Source of the DNA: Pseudomonas sp. SORT22
GTDB taxonomy: Bacteria > Pseudomonadota > Gammaproteobacteria > Pseudomonadales > Pseudomonadaceae
Assembly (NCBI RefSeq): GCF_018417635.1
Contig: NZ_CP071007.1
Coordinates: 4,836,501 to 4,900,500, forward strand
DNA: 64,000 nucleotides
Reading direction: 5' to 3'
Part shown: positions 20,575-30,052 of the stretch, piece after piece
Layout of the letters: each line of letters opens with the position of its first letter
How positions within the stretch are numbered: position 1 is the first letter of the stretch
The notes under the pieces: model-generated
What the model saw: only the letters and a program-made list of their open reading frames with translations
The model's database searches: none
What the model was told of the DNA's origin: nothing
Made by a program: the position numbers and the translations under genes

Positions 20575-22002
20575 TTAAAGGCTCAACATCCCGCTGTACA
20601 AGCCATAGGCCGCCAAACCCGCGCCCACCAGCACGGCGGCGAAGATCAGCTTCTCCCAGGTGGTAAACAGCGCCTGGCCCTGCTCGTGCTTGGCCCGGGC
20701 AAACAGGATCACCCCCGGCGCGTACAGCAGCGCCGACAGCAGCAGGTACTTCAGCCCACCGGCATACAGCAGCCAGATCGCATAGATCAGCGCGATACCG
20801 GCAATCAGCAGGTCCTTGCGCCGTGCGCCGGGGTGGCCTTCATACGACTCGCCGCGCACCGCCAGCAACACCGCATAGGCTGCCGACCACAGGTACGGCA
20901 CGAGGATCATCGACGAGGCCAGGTAGATCAGGCTGGTGTAGGTCCCGGCGGAAAACAGGGTGATCAGCAAGAACAGCTGAATCATCACGTTGGTCAGCCA
21001 CAGCGCATTGGCCGGCACGTGGTTGGCGTTTTCCCTGGCCAGAAAGCGCGGCATGGTCTGGTCGCGGGCGGTGGCGAAGAGGATCTCGGCGCACAGCAAG
21101 GCCCATGACAGCAGCGCCCCCAGCAGCGATACCGCCAGGCCGATACTGATCAGCAAGGCGCCCCAGGGCCCGACGATATGTTCGAGCACCGACGCCAGTG
21201 ACGGGTTCTGCAAGGCCGCCAGCTCCGGCTGGGTCATCACCCCCAGCGACAGCACGTTGACCAGCACCAGCAAGGCCAGCACACCGATAAAGCCGATCAC
21301 CGTGGCCTTGCCGACGTCCGAGCGCTTCGCCGCCCGCCCGGAGTAGACGCTGGCGCCCTCGATGCCGATGAACACGAACACCGTCACCAGCATCATGTTG
21401 CGCACCTGGTCGAGCACGCCGCCGAATTTCGGGTTGCTCAGGCCCCAGATGTCCCGGGTAAAAATGTCGGCGCGAAAGGCCACCGCGGCGATGACGATGA
21501 ACATCACCAACGGCACGATCTTGGCCACGGTGGTCACCTGGTTGATGAACGCCGCCTCCTTGATGCCGCGCAGCACCAAAAAGTGTACGGCCCACAACAG
21601 CAGCGAGGCACAGGCGATGGCGATCGGCGTGTTGCCCTCGCCAAACACCGGGAAGTAGAAGCCCAGGGTGCTGAACAACAGCACGAAGTAGCCGACGTTG
21701 CCCAGCCAGGCGCTGATCCAGTAGCCCCAAGCCGAAGAAAAGCCCATGTACTCGCCAAACCCGGCCTTGGCATAGGCATACACGCCGGAGTCGAGCTCCG
21801 GCTTGCGGTTGGCCAGGGTCTGGAACACGAAGGCCAGGGCCAGCATGCCCACCGCGGTGATGCCCCAGCCGATCAGTACGGCGCCGACGTCGGCACGCGC
21901 AGCCATGTTTTGCGGCAGCGAAAAGATCCCGCCGCCGATCATCGAGCCGACCACCAAGGCGATCAACGCCCCCAGGCGTAATTTCTGTCCAGGTTCGGAC
22001 AT
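20575..22002 (-). CDS. arcD: Arginine:ornithine antiporter ArcD, first copy
   Basis: APC-family inner-membrane exchanger that takes in arginine and exports ornithine. The 475-residue product starts KLRLGALIALVVGSMIGGGIFSLPQNMA, the substrate-binding helix-1 motif of the family, and has about 12 hydrophobic segments. By eye it is about three quarters identical to the second arcD (22445-23872), with the same length and no gap. It is transcribed away from the arc operon and converges on the CoA-transferase gene. Ribosome site GGGGA precedes the ATG. A divergent paralogue may carry a related substrate such as lysine or be expressed under other conditions; that is inference. Confidence 0.9.
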   Translation of the reverse strand: MSEPGQKLRLGALIALVVGSMIGGGIFSLPQNMAARADVGAVLIGWGITAVGMLALAFVFQTLANRKPELDSGVYAYAKAGFGEYMGFSSAWGYWISAWLGNVGYFVLLFSTLGFYFPVFGEGNTPIAIACASLLLWAVHFLVLRGIKEAAFINQVTTVAKIVPLVMFIVIAAVAFRADIFTRDIWGLSNPKFGGVLDQVRNMMLVTVFVFIGIEGASVYSGRAAKRSDVGKATVIGFIGVLALLVLVNVLSLGVMTQPELAALQNPSLASVLEHIVGPWGALLISIGLAVSLLGALLSWALLCAEILFATARDQTMPRFLARENANHVPANALWLTNVMIQLFLLITLFSAGTYTSLIYLASSMILVPYLWSAAYAVLLAVRGESYEGHPGARRKDLLIAGIALIYAIWLLYAGGLKYLLLSALLYAPGVILFARAKHEQGQALFTTWEKLIFAAVLVGAGLAAYGLYSGMLSL

Positions 22003-22444
22003 GCAGATCCCCTTCTGTCTCGTGTTTGTAACGCCAGTGGTACACCCTGAGTTAAATATAATCTGACTCTAAGCGTCTATATATATTAAACCACTAAGCG
22101 CTTTCTGCTCATAACTAGCGCGTCTATGCCTGACGAACTAAACGGTGAGTTTTGTGCACAATTCGCGCTTCTTCAAGCTAATAAGAAAAATTCTCAGGGA
22201 AAATTTGCGATTCGCCCAAAACGGACTAGCTTCAATTCTCGCAGCCCCGCAAGAGCGATTGCTCTAAAACGCCATGGAGGTGCCAGTTGACAAGGCTTGC
22301 AGTACTGCGATCGGCAGACTCCGGGAGGCTGTTTCAGTCATTGATCTGCAATGGAATGTCCTCATGAACTGACCTGAATCAGCTAATGACTTCGCCGCTG
22401 GATTTATTCTAGCGTCATCTCTTCTCCTGGTACGGAGTTATTCA
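22003..22444. other. 442-base divergent control region between the two arcD genes
   Basis: No gene seen. It is A+T-rich on the left, with TATATATATT near 22078 and TAAATATAATC near 22054 offering possible -10 elements for the minus-strand arcD. The middle holds TTGTGCACAA (22152-22161) and AGAGC-GATT-GCTCT (about 22252-22265), both palindromic. The right side has an ANR-type promoter (separate entry). I see no clear ArgR consensus. Confidence 0.6.
22369..22410 (+). promoter_or_regulatory. ANR-dependent promoter of arcD-arcABC
   Basis: CTGAC-CTGA-ATCAG at 22369-22382 matches the ANR/FNR box TTGAT-N4-ATCAA at seven of ten positions. A -10 element TATTCT lies at 22405-22410. If transcription starts at 22417, the box centre falls exactly at -41.5, the class II activator position used by the P. 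aeruginosa arcDABC promoter. Anaerobic induction is therefore expected. Confidence 0.72.
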
Positions 22445-23872
22445 ATGTCAGACGCTCCCGGAAAACTACGACTTGGTGCGCTGGTTGCACTTGTTGTCGG
22501 CTCGATGATCGGCGGCGGGATCTTTTCGCTGCCGCAAAACATGGCCGCAAGTGCTGATGTAGGCGCTGTTCTGATCGGTTGGGGCATCACCGCCATCGGC
22601 ATGCTGACCCTGGCTTTCGTGTTCCAGACCCTGGCCAATCGCAAGCCTGACCTGGACGGCGGGGTATACGCCTACGCCAAGGCCGGTTTCGGCGATTACA
22701 TGGGCTTTTCTTCAGCCTGGGGCTACTGGATCAGTGCCTGGCTGGGCAACGTCGGTTACTTCGTGTTGCTGTTCAGCACCCTCGGCTATTTCTTCCCGAT
22801 CTTTGGCGAGGGCAACACTCCGGCAGCCGTCATTGGCGCCTCGGTGCTGCTCTGGGCCGTGCACTTTCTGGTATTGCGCGGGATCAAGGAAGCGGCCTTC
22901 ATCAACCTGGTCACCACCGTAGCCAAGGTCGTACCGCTGGCGCTGTTCGTGCTGATCGCCCTGTTCGCCTTCAAGCTGGATATCTTCACCGCTGACATCT
23001 GGGGCTCGATGAACCCGGACCTGGGCAGCGTGATGAACCAGGTGCGCAACATGATGCTGGTCACCGTCTGGGTGTTCATCGGCATCGAGGGCGCGAGCAT
23101 CTTCTCGGCCCGGGCAGAAAAACGCTCGGACGTCGGCAAGGCCACGGTCATCGGCTTCATCACCGTGCTGCTGTTCCTGGTGCTGGTCAACGTGCTGTCG
23201 CTGGGCATCATGACCCAACCGGAGCTGGCCAAGCTGCAGAACCCGTCGATGGCCGCCGTGCTTGAGCACGTGGTTGGCCACTGGGGTGCGGTGCTGATCA
23301 GCGTCGGCCTGATCATCTCGCTGCTCGGGGCCCTGCTGTCGTGGGTACTGCTGTGCGCCGAGATCATGTTCGCCGCCGCCAAAGACCACACCATGCCGGA
23401 GTTCCTGCGCCGCGAGAACGCCAACCACGTGCCGGCCAACGCCCTGTGGCTGACCAACGCCATGGTGCAGATCTTCCTGGTCATCACCCTGTTCTCGGCC
23501 AGTACCTACCTGTCGCTGATCTACCTCGCCACCTCGATGATCCTGGTGCCTTACCTGTGGTCGGCGGCCTATGCCTTCCTGCTCGCGGTACGCAGCGAAA
23601 CCTACGAACAGGCCCTGGCCGAACGCAAGAAAGACCTGGTCATCGGCGCCATCGCCCTGCTCTACGCGGTCTGGCTGCTGTATGCCGGCGGCGTCAAATA
23701 CCTGCTGCTCTCGGCCCTGCTGTATGCCCCTGGCGTGATCCTGTTCGCCAAGGCCAAGCGCGAGGTCGGCCAACCGATTTTTACCAACGTGGAGAAGCTG
23801 ATCTTCGCCGCCGTAGTCATTGGTGCCCTGGTGGCTGCCTATGGCCTGTACGACGGCTTCCTGACTCTGTAA
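22445..23872 (+). CDS. arcD: Arginine:ornithine antiporter ArcD, operon copy
   Basis: Couples arginine uptake to ornithine export during arginine fermentation. The 475-residue APC-family protein has the helix-1 motif VVGSMIGGGIFSLPQNMAAS and about 12 membrane segments. It is the first gene of arcD-arcA-arcB-arcC, with 33 bases before arcA, and is preceded by an ANR-type promoter. Its near-twin lies head-to-head 442 bases upstream. Ribosome site is GGAG about 13 bases before the ATG. Confidence 0.95.
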   Translation: MSDAPGKLRLGALVALVVGSMIGGGIFSLPQNMAASADVGAVLIGWGITAIGMLTLAFVFQTLANRKPDLDGGVYAYAKAGFGDYMGFSSAWGYWISAWLGNVGYFVLLFSTLGYFFPIFGEGNTPAAVIGASVLLWAVHFLVLRGIKEAAFINLVTTVAKVVPLALFVLIALFAFKLDIFTADIWGSMNPDLGSVMNQVRNMMLVTVWVFIGIEGASIFSARAEKRSDVGKATVIGFITVLLFLVLVNVLSLGIMTQPELAKLQNPSMAAVLEHVVGHWGAVLISVGLIISLLGALLSWVLLCAEIMFAAAKDHTMPEFLRRENANHVPANALWLTNAMVQIFLVITLFSASTYLSLIYLATSMILVPYLWSAAYAFLLAVRSETYEQALAERKKDLVIGAIALLYAVWLLYAGGVKYLLLSALLYAPGVILFAKAKREVGQPIFTNVEKLIFAAVVIGALVAAYGLYDGFLTL

Positions 23873-23905
23873 CCACCCGTTTTCGCAACTTGGAGGAAAT
23901 GAACC

Positions 23906-25162
23906 ATGTCCACGGATAAAGTTAAGTACGGCGTACATTCCGAAGCCGGCAAACTGCGCAAAGTGATGGTCTGCTCCCCTGGCCTGGCGCACCAGCGCCT
24001 GACCCCGAGCAACTGCGACGAACTGCTGTTCGATGACGTTATCTGGGTCAACCAGGCCAAACGCGACCACTTCGACTTCGTCACCAAAATGCGTGAGCGC
24101 GGCATCGAAGTGCTGGAAATGCACAACCTGCTGACCGAGACCATCCAGAACCCCGAAGCGCTGAAATGGATCCTCGACCGCAAGATCACCCCGGACACCG
24201 TCGGTGTCGGCCTGACCAACGAAGTGCGCAGCTGGCTCGAAGGCCTTGAGCCGCGCAAACTGGCCGAATTCCTGATCGGCGGCGTGGCCGGTGAAGACCT
24301 GCCGGAAAGTGAAGGCGCCGGCGTGATCAAGATGTACCGCGACTACCTGGGCCACTCAAGCTTCCTGCTCGACCCACTGCCCAACACCCAGTTCACTCGC
24401 GACACCACCTGCTGGATCTACGGCGGCGTGACCCTCAACCCGATGTACTGGCCGGCGCGACGTCAGGAAACCCTGCTGACCACCGCCATCTACAAGTTCC
24501 ACCCCGAGTTCACCGCGGCCGACTTTGAAATCTGGTACGGCGATCCGGACCAGGACCACGGCAAGGCCACCCTCGAAGGCGGCGACGTCATGCCGATCGG
24601 CAATGGCGTGGTCCTGATCGGCATGGGCGAGCGCACCTCGCGCCAGGCCATCGGCCAACTGGCGCAATCGCTGTTTGCCAAAGGCGCGGTGGAAAAAGTG
24701 GTGGTCGCCGGCCTGCCGAAATCCCGTGCCGCGATGCACCTGGACACCGTGTTCAGCTTCTGCGACCGCGACCTGGTCACGGTCTTCCCGGAAGTGGTCA
24801 AGGAAATCGTGCCGTTCGTCATTCGCCCGGACAGCAGCAAGCCATACGGCCTGGACGTGCGCCGCGAGAACAAGACGTTCCTCGACGTGGTCGCCGAATC
24901 GCTGAACCTGAAGAAACTGCGCGTGGTCGAGACCGGTGGCAACAGCTTCGCCGCCGAACGCGAGCAGTGGGACGACGGCAACAACGTGGTGGCGGTTGAA
25001 CCAGGTGTGGTCATCGGCTACGACCGCAACACCTACACCAACACCCTGCTGCGCAAGGCAGGCGTCGAAGTCATCACCATCAGCGCCGGCGAACTGGGCC
25101 GTGGCCGCGGCGGCGGTCACTGCATGACCTGCCCGATCGTGCGCGACCCTATCGACTACTAA
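23906..25162 (+). CDS. arcA: Arginine deiminase
   Basis: Hydrolyses arginine to citrulline and ammonia, the first step of the arginine deiminase pathway. The 418-residue product ends [17 protein letters not shown] with catalytic Cys406, the same number as in the P. aeruginosa enzyme. Other guanidino-binding parts are [12 protein letters not shown] near residue 162 and the catalytic His in EGGDVMPIG...[11 protein letters not shown]. Ribosome site GGAGG is strong. Second gene of the arc operon. Confidence 0.98.
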   Translation: MSTDKVKYGVHSEAGKLRKVMVCSPGLAHQRLTPSNCDELLFDDVIWVNQAKRDHFDFVTKMRERGIEVLEMHNLLTETIQNPEALKWILDRKITPDTVGVGLTNEVRSWLEGLEPRKLAEFLIGGVAGEDLPESEGAGVIKMYRDYLGHSSFLLDPLPNTQFTRDTTCWIYGGVTLNPMYWPARRQETLLTTAIYKFHPEFTAADFEIWYGDPDQDHGKATLEGGDVMPIGNGVVLIGMGERTSRQAIGQLAQSLFAKGAVEKVVVAGLPKSRAAMHLDTVFSFCDRDLVTVFPEVVKEIVPFVIRPDSSKPYGLDVRRENKTFLDVVAESLNLKKLRVVETGGNSFAAEREQWDDGNNVVAVEPGVVIGYDRNTYTNTLLRKAGVEVITISAGELGRGRGGGHCMTCPIVRDPIDY

Positions 25163-25173
25163 ACGACCATCAA

Positions 25174-25199
25174 CCGCCTGCACCTGCCGGTGCAGGCGG
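25174..25199. repeat. Intercistronic stem-loop between arcA and arcB
   Basis: CCGCCTGCACC and GGTGCAGGCGG form a perfect eleven-pair stem around TGCC, 12 bases after the arcA stop. There is no U-run, so it more likely shapes message stability within the arc operon, where arcA and arcB transcripts are often unequal. Confidence 0.65.
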
Positions 25200-25240
25200 G
25201 CCGATTACCGCTTTCCGTTCACAAGAACAGGAGAAACATC

Positions 25241-26251
25241 ATGGCGTTCAACATCCACAACCGTAACCTGCTGAGCCTGGAACACCACACCCCTCGCGAG
25301 TTGCGCTACCTGCTGGACCTGTCCCGCGACCTGAAACGTGCCAAGTACACCGGCACCGAGCAGCAGCACCTCAAAGGCAACAACATTGCGCTGATCTTCG
25401 AGAAGACCTCGACCCGCACCCGTTGCGCCTTCGAAGTAGCTGCCTATGACCAGGGCGCCAACGTCACCTACATCGACCCGAACTCCTCGCAGATCGGCCA
25501 CAAGGAAAGCATGAAGGACACCGCCCGGGTACTCGGGCGCATGTATGACGCCATCGAATACCGTGGCTTCAAGCAGGAAATCGTCGAAGAACTGGCGAAG
25601 TTCGCCGGCGTACCGGTGTTCAACGGCCTGACCGACGAATACCACCCGACCCAGATGATCGCCGACGTGCTGACCATGCGTGAGCACGCCGACAAGCCGA
25701 TCCATGAGATCAGCTACGCCTACCTGGGCGATGCGCGCAACAACATGGGCAACTCGCTGCTGCTGGTCGGCTCCAAGCTTGGCATGGACGTGCGTATCTG
25801 CGCGCCAAAAGCGCTGTGGCCGCACGATGACCTGGTCGCCCGTTGCAAGAAATACGCGGAAGAAAGCGGCGCGCGCATCACCCTGACCGAAGACCCGAAA
25901 GCTGCGGTCAAAGGCGTCGACTTCATTCACACCGACGTCTGGGTATCGATGGGCGAGCCGGTTGAAGCCTGGGGCGAACGCATCCAGCAACTGCTGCCGT
26001 ACCAGGTCAACGCCGAGCTGATGAAAGCCACCGGCAACCCGCGCACCAAGTTCATGCACTGCCTGCCGGCGTTCCACAACTCCGACACCAAGGTCGGCAA
26101 ACAGATCGCCGAGCAGTACCCGAACCTGGCCAACGGCATTGAAGTGACCGACGACGTGTTCGAGTCGCCAGCCTGCATCGCCTTCGAGCAAGCGGAAAAC
26201 CGCATGCACACCATCAAGGCGATCCTGGTGTCGACCCTGGCTGACCTGTAA
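25241..26251 (+). CDS. arcB: Catabolic ornithine carbamoyltransferase
   Basis: Splits citrulline with phosphate into ornithine and carbamoyl phosphate. The 336-residue product has the carbamoyl-phosphate site STRTR at residues 57-61, the HPTQ-type sequence [13 protein letters not shown], and the ornithine-loop [11 protein letters not shown]. The length and position between arcA and arcC identify the catabolic enzyme rather than biosynthetic ArgF. Seventeen extra upstream codons are rejected; the chosen ATG has AGGAGA six bases before it. Confidence 0.97.
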   Translation: MAFNIHNRNLLSLEHHTPRELRYLLDLSRDLKRAKYTGTEQQHLKGNNIALIFEKTSTRTRCAFEVAAYDQGANVTYIDPNSSQIGHKESMKDTARVLGRMYDAIEYRGFKQEIVEELAKFAGVPVFNGLTDEYHPTQMIADVLTMREHADKPIHEISYAYLGDARNNMGNSLLLVGSKLGMDVRICAPKALWPHDDLVARCKKYAEESGARITLTEDPKAAVKGVDFIHTDVWVSMGEPVEAWGERIQQLLPYQVNAELMKATGNPRTKFMHCLPAFHNSDTKVGKQIAEQYPNLANGIEVTDDVFESPACIAFEQAENRMHTIKAILVSTLADL

Positions 26252-26266
26252 TCCAGCTGCCAGTCT

Positions 26267-26349
26267 CTGTGGGAGCGGGCTTGCCCCGCGATAGCGTCAC
26301 CGCGGTGCAGCAGATGCACCGCCATCGCGGGGCAAGCCCGCTCCTACAG
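26267..26349. repeat. REP pair between arcB and arcC
   Basis: Two REP units in opposite orientation (CTGTGGGAGCGGGCTTGCCC and its complement ending in CTCCTACAG) with a short inner stem GCGGTGCA/TGCACCGC. Only 130 bases separate arcB and arcC, so this large hairpin should be transcribed and may lower arcC expression or protect the arcB message. Confidence 0.85.
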
Positions 26350-26381
26350 GGTGGCATCTCCCTTTCTAGAAGGACATCATC

Positions 26382-27311
26382 ATGCGTATCGTTGTTGCAT
26401 TGGGCGGCAACGCCCTGCTGCGCCGTGGCGAACCCATGACTGCAGACAATCAGCGCGCCAATATCCGCATTGCCGCCGAGCAGATCGCCAAGATCCATCC
26501 GGGCAACGAGCTGGTCATCGCCCACGGCAATGGCCCGCAAGTCGGCCTGCTGTCGTTGCAGGCGCAATCCTACAAACCTGATGAAGCCTACCCGCTGGAC
26601 GTGCTCGGTGCCGAAACCGAAGGCATGATCGGCTACATCATCGAGCAGGAGCTGGGCAACCTGCTGGACTTCGAAGTACCGTTCGCCACCCTCCTGACCC
26701 AGGTCGAAGTGGACGCCAACGACCCGGCCTTCAAAGACCCGACCAAGTTCATCGGCCCGGTCTACAGCAAAGAAGACGCCGAGCGCCTGGCCAAAGAGAA
26801 AGGCTGGGTGGTCAAGGCCGACGGCGACAAATACCGCCGTGTGGTCGCCAGCCCGAAACCCAAGCGCATCTTCGAGATCCGCCCGATCAAATGGCTGCTG
26901 GAAAAGAGCAGCATCGTCATCTGCGCCGGCGGTGGCGGTATCCCGACCATGTATGACGCCGACCGCAAGCTCAAGGGCATCGAGGCGGTGATCGACAAAG
27001 ACCTGTGCTCGGCGCTGCTGGCCGAACAGCTCGAAGCCGACCTGCTGGTGATCGCCACCGACGTCAACGCGGCGTTCATCGACTATGGCAAGCCGAGCCA
27101 GAAGGCGATTGCCCAGGCGCACCCGGACGAGCTCGAACGCCTCGGCTTTGCCGCAGGCTCCATGGGCCCGAAAGTCCAGGCCGCTTGCGACTTTGCACGC
27201 CACACCGGCAAAGTGGCGGTCATCGGTTCTCTGGCCGACATCGAGGATATCGTCAAGGGTACGGCCGGTACCCGGGTTTCCACCGCCAAGCCGGGAATCA
27301 GCTACCGTTGA
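26382..27311 (+). CDS. arcC: Carbamate kinase
   Basis: Transfers phosphate from carbamoyl phosphate to ADP, giving the ATP yield of the arginine deiminase pathway. The 309-residue product has [18 protein letters not shown], with the Lys/Gly-rich phosphate site, the [13 protein letters not shown] motif near residue 47, and [13 protein letters not shown] near 180. Length fits the family. Ribosome site AGAAGGA lies before the ATG. Confidence 0.97.
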   Translation: MRIVVALGGNALLRRGEPMTADNQRANIRIAAEQIAKIHPGNELVIAHGNGPQVGLLSLQAQSYKPDEAYPLDVLGAETEGMIGYIIEQELGNLLDFEVPFATLLTQVEVDANDPAFKDPTKFIGPVYSKEDAERLAKEKGWVVKADGDKYRRVVASPKPKRIFEIRPIKWLLEKSSIVICAGGGGIPTMYDADRKLKGIEAVIDKDLCSALLAEQLEADLLVIATDVNAAFIDYGKPSQKAIAQAHPDELERLGFAAGSMGPKVQAACDFARHTGKVAVIGSLADIEDIVKGTAGTRVSTAKPGISYR

Positions 27312-27319
27312 ATGCAGTT

Positions 27320-27343
27320 GGCGGGCCCAGGGCCCGCCGTTTT
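27320..27343 (+). terminator. Terminator-like hairpin after arcC
   Basis: GGCGGGCCC and GGGCCCGCC flank a single A, followed by GTTTT. It starts nine bases after the arcC stop and could end or attenuate arc transcription before the DUF5064 gene. Confidence 0.6.
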
Positions 27344-27365
27344 CACCTTTGCGGAGGATTCCATC

Positions 27366-27731
27366 ATGGCCCAGTTCAAACCCGGTCACGTGCATATCGA
27401 GCGCACTGCGCTGAACAAGGCTGATCACAGCTACGACCTGAATATCGAGTACGCAGTAGTCCGGGAAGCCAACAAACACGGCATTGATTTCCACATGCAT
27501 GGGAGCATCGAAGGCAAGACCGTGGAGGAAAAGTTCTTCCTGAGCAAGGAAGAGGTACTGCCAAGCTTCCTGAGTGTTGCCACGCGCAAGGCGCAGAGCT
27601 ACATGCCGTCGCCGAAGAAATTCGAGAGCCTGGGCTCAGGGCACAAGATCTACGACCTGATGTTCGAGGACATTCGCGAGAAGCTGGAGGTGAAGTCGGG
27701 CGACCCGGTCAATCCCGAGCACTTCGAATAG
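27366..27731 (+). CDS. DUF5064-type small protein at the end of the arc operon
   Basis: A 121-residue soluble protein I match to the DUF5064 family of Pseudomonas; function unknown. The sequence is rich in charged residues, with HVHIERTALNKADHSYDLNIEYAV at the start, a likely beta-sheet core, and helical KVEEKFFLSKEEVLPSFLSVA-like middle; no catalytic motif stands out. Ribosome site GGAGGA is strong, and the gene lies 54 bases after arcC behind a terminator-like hairpin, so it may be expressed with the arc genes at a lower level. The 18 codons upstream of the ATG are rejected. Confidence 0.78.
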   Translation: MAQFKPGHVHIERTALNKADHSYDLNIEYAVVREANKHGIDFHMHGSIEGKTVEEKFFLSKEEVLPSFLSVATRKAQSYMPSPKKFESLGSGHKIYDLMFEDIREKLEVKSGDPVNPEHFE

Positions 27732-27744
27732 CCCTACCGGCCTC

Positions 27745-27826
27745 ATCGCCGGGCAAGTCGGTTCGCCGCACCGCCGCTCTCACCCAGGTAGGAGCGGCGG
27801 TGCGGCGAACCGACTTGCCCCGCGAT
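27745..27826. repeat. 82-base hairpin with 29-base perfect arms
   Basis: The arms run 27751-27779 and 27792-27820 and are exact reverse complements around a 12-base loop; the pairing resumes outside with ATCGC/GCGAT after one mismatch. The ends carry REP-like CGGGGCAAGTCG, but the inner part (GTTCGCCGCACCGCCGCTC) differs from the common REP of this window. It lies between the end of the arc operon and gcsR. Confidence 0.85.
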
Positions 27827-27876
27827 TGCGCTGAACAGCATACTGGCCGCCTTCGGCAGCCTTGACCCCCTCCCCC

Positions 27877-29385
<1,509 letters not shown>

Positions 29386-29390
29386 ACAAC

Positions 29391-29408
29391 TGTAGCGAAA
29401 TCACTACA
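29391..29408. promoter_or_regulatory. GcsR site 1
   Basis: TGTAGCG-AAAT-CACTACA, an 18-base inverted repeat starting five bases after the gcsR stop. It fits the TGTAxCG-N4-CGxTxCx pattern of GcsR sites, with one mismatch in the right arm. Confidence 0.75.
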
Positions 29409-29409
29409 T

Positions 29410-29427
29410 CGTAACGATATCGATACA
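29410..29427. promoter_or_regulatory. GcsR site 2
   Basis: CGTAACG-ATAT-CGATACA, one base after site 1. The left half equals the P. aeruginosa half-site TGTAACG except for its first base. Confidence 0.7.
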
Positions 29428-29490
29428 GCACAGTTTCAGGGCCACAGTGCAAGGTTCTGATCCACTTGAGCTTTTTTTCTCACCCCTAGG

Positions 29491-29508
29491 TGTAGCGATT
29501 TCGCTACA
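29491..29508. promoter_or_regulatory. GcsR site 3
   Basis: TGTAGCG-ATTT-CGCTACA, perfect 7-base arms, 63 bases downstream of site 2 and about 64 bases upstream of the -24 element. The best of the three sites. Confidence 0.8.
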
Positions 29509-29571
29509 CCGGTTATGTATTCTCTTCCCGTAAATTATCTAACTATTTGTTTTAAAACGATATTTTAGATA

Positions 29572-29587
29572 TGGCCGCAATATTGCT
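29572..29587 (+). promoter_or_regulatory. Sigma-54 promoter of the gcv operon
   Basis: TGGCCGCAATATTGCT: GG and GC are exactly ten bases apart, matching TGGCAC-N5-TTGCW. It lies 72 bases before the gcvH start and downstream of three GcsR sites, the normal enhancer layout. Confidence 0.88.
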
Positions 29588-29659
29588 ATGGCATTACCCA
29601 TCCCTGGGCTCACCTGAGCCATGCCCACAGCCGTCCCCTGCGGCCCTTGAGGAGTTTCC

Positions 29660-30043
29660 ATGAGCGAGTTGCGTTTTACCGAAGATCACGAATGGCTGCG
29701 TAGCGAAGCTGACGGCAGCGTCACCGTCGGGATCACCGCCTTCGCCCAGAACGCCCTGGGCGATGTGGTCTACGTGCAACTGCCAGAGCTGCAACGCTAC
29801 GAGCAAGGCGCCGAAGCCTCGACCGTCGAATCGGTCAAGGCTGCCAGCGGCGTGTACATGCCGCTGACCGGCGAAGTGGTAGCGGTCAACGACCAGCTCG
29901 AAGGCAACCCCGAACGGGTCAACGAAGACCCGCTGGGTGAAGGCTGGTTCTTCCGTTTCATCCCCGCCGACGCCGGCGCCGTCGCGCAACTGCTCGACCA
30001 GGACGCCTACGACCGCCTGATCAAAGCCAACGCTGACGCCTGA
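29660..30043 (+). CDS. gcvH: Glycine cleavage system H protein
   Basis: Lipoyl carrier that shuttles the aminomethyl group between GcvP, GcvT and the L protein. The 127-residue product begins MSELRFTEDHEWLRSE and carries the lipoylated Lys60 in STVESVKAASGVYMPL; the C-terminal part GEGWFFRFIPAD is typical. Ribosome site GAGGAG lies before the ATG. First gene of gcvH-gcvP-sdaA-gcvT, read from the sigma-54 promoter. Confidence 0.97.
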   Translation: MSELRFTEDHEWLRSEADGSVTVGITAFAQNALGDVVYVQLPELQRYEQGAEASTVESVKAASGVYMPLTGEVVAVNDQLEGNPERVNEDPLGEGWFFRFIPADAGAVAQLLDQDAYDRLIKANADA

Positions 30044-30052
30044 GGAACCGCC

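Noticed and set aside
22142..22170. TTGTGCACAA considered as an ANR or HexR site
   Set aside because: It lacks the ATCAA half for ANR, and the spacing between TTGT and ACAA is two bases rather than seven or eight for HexR.
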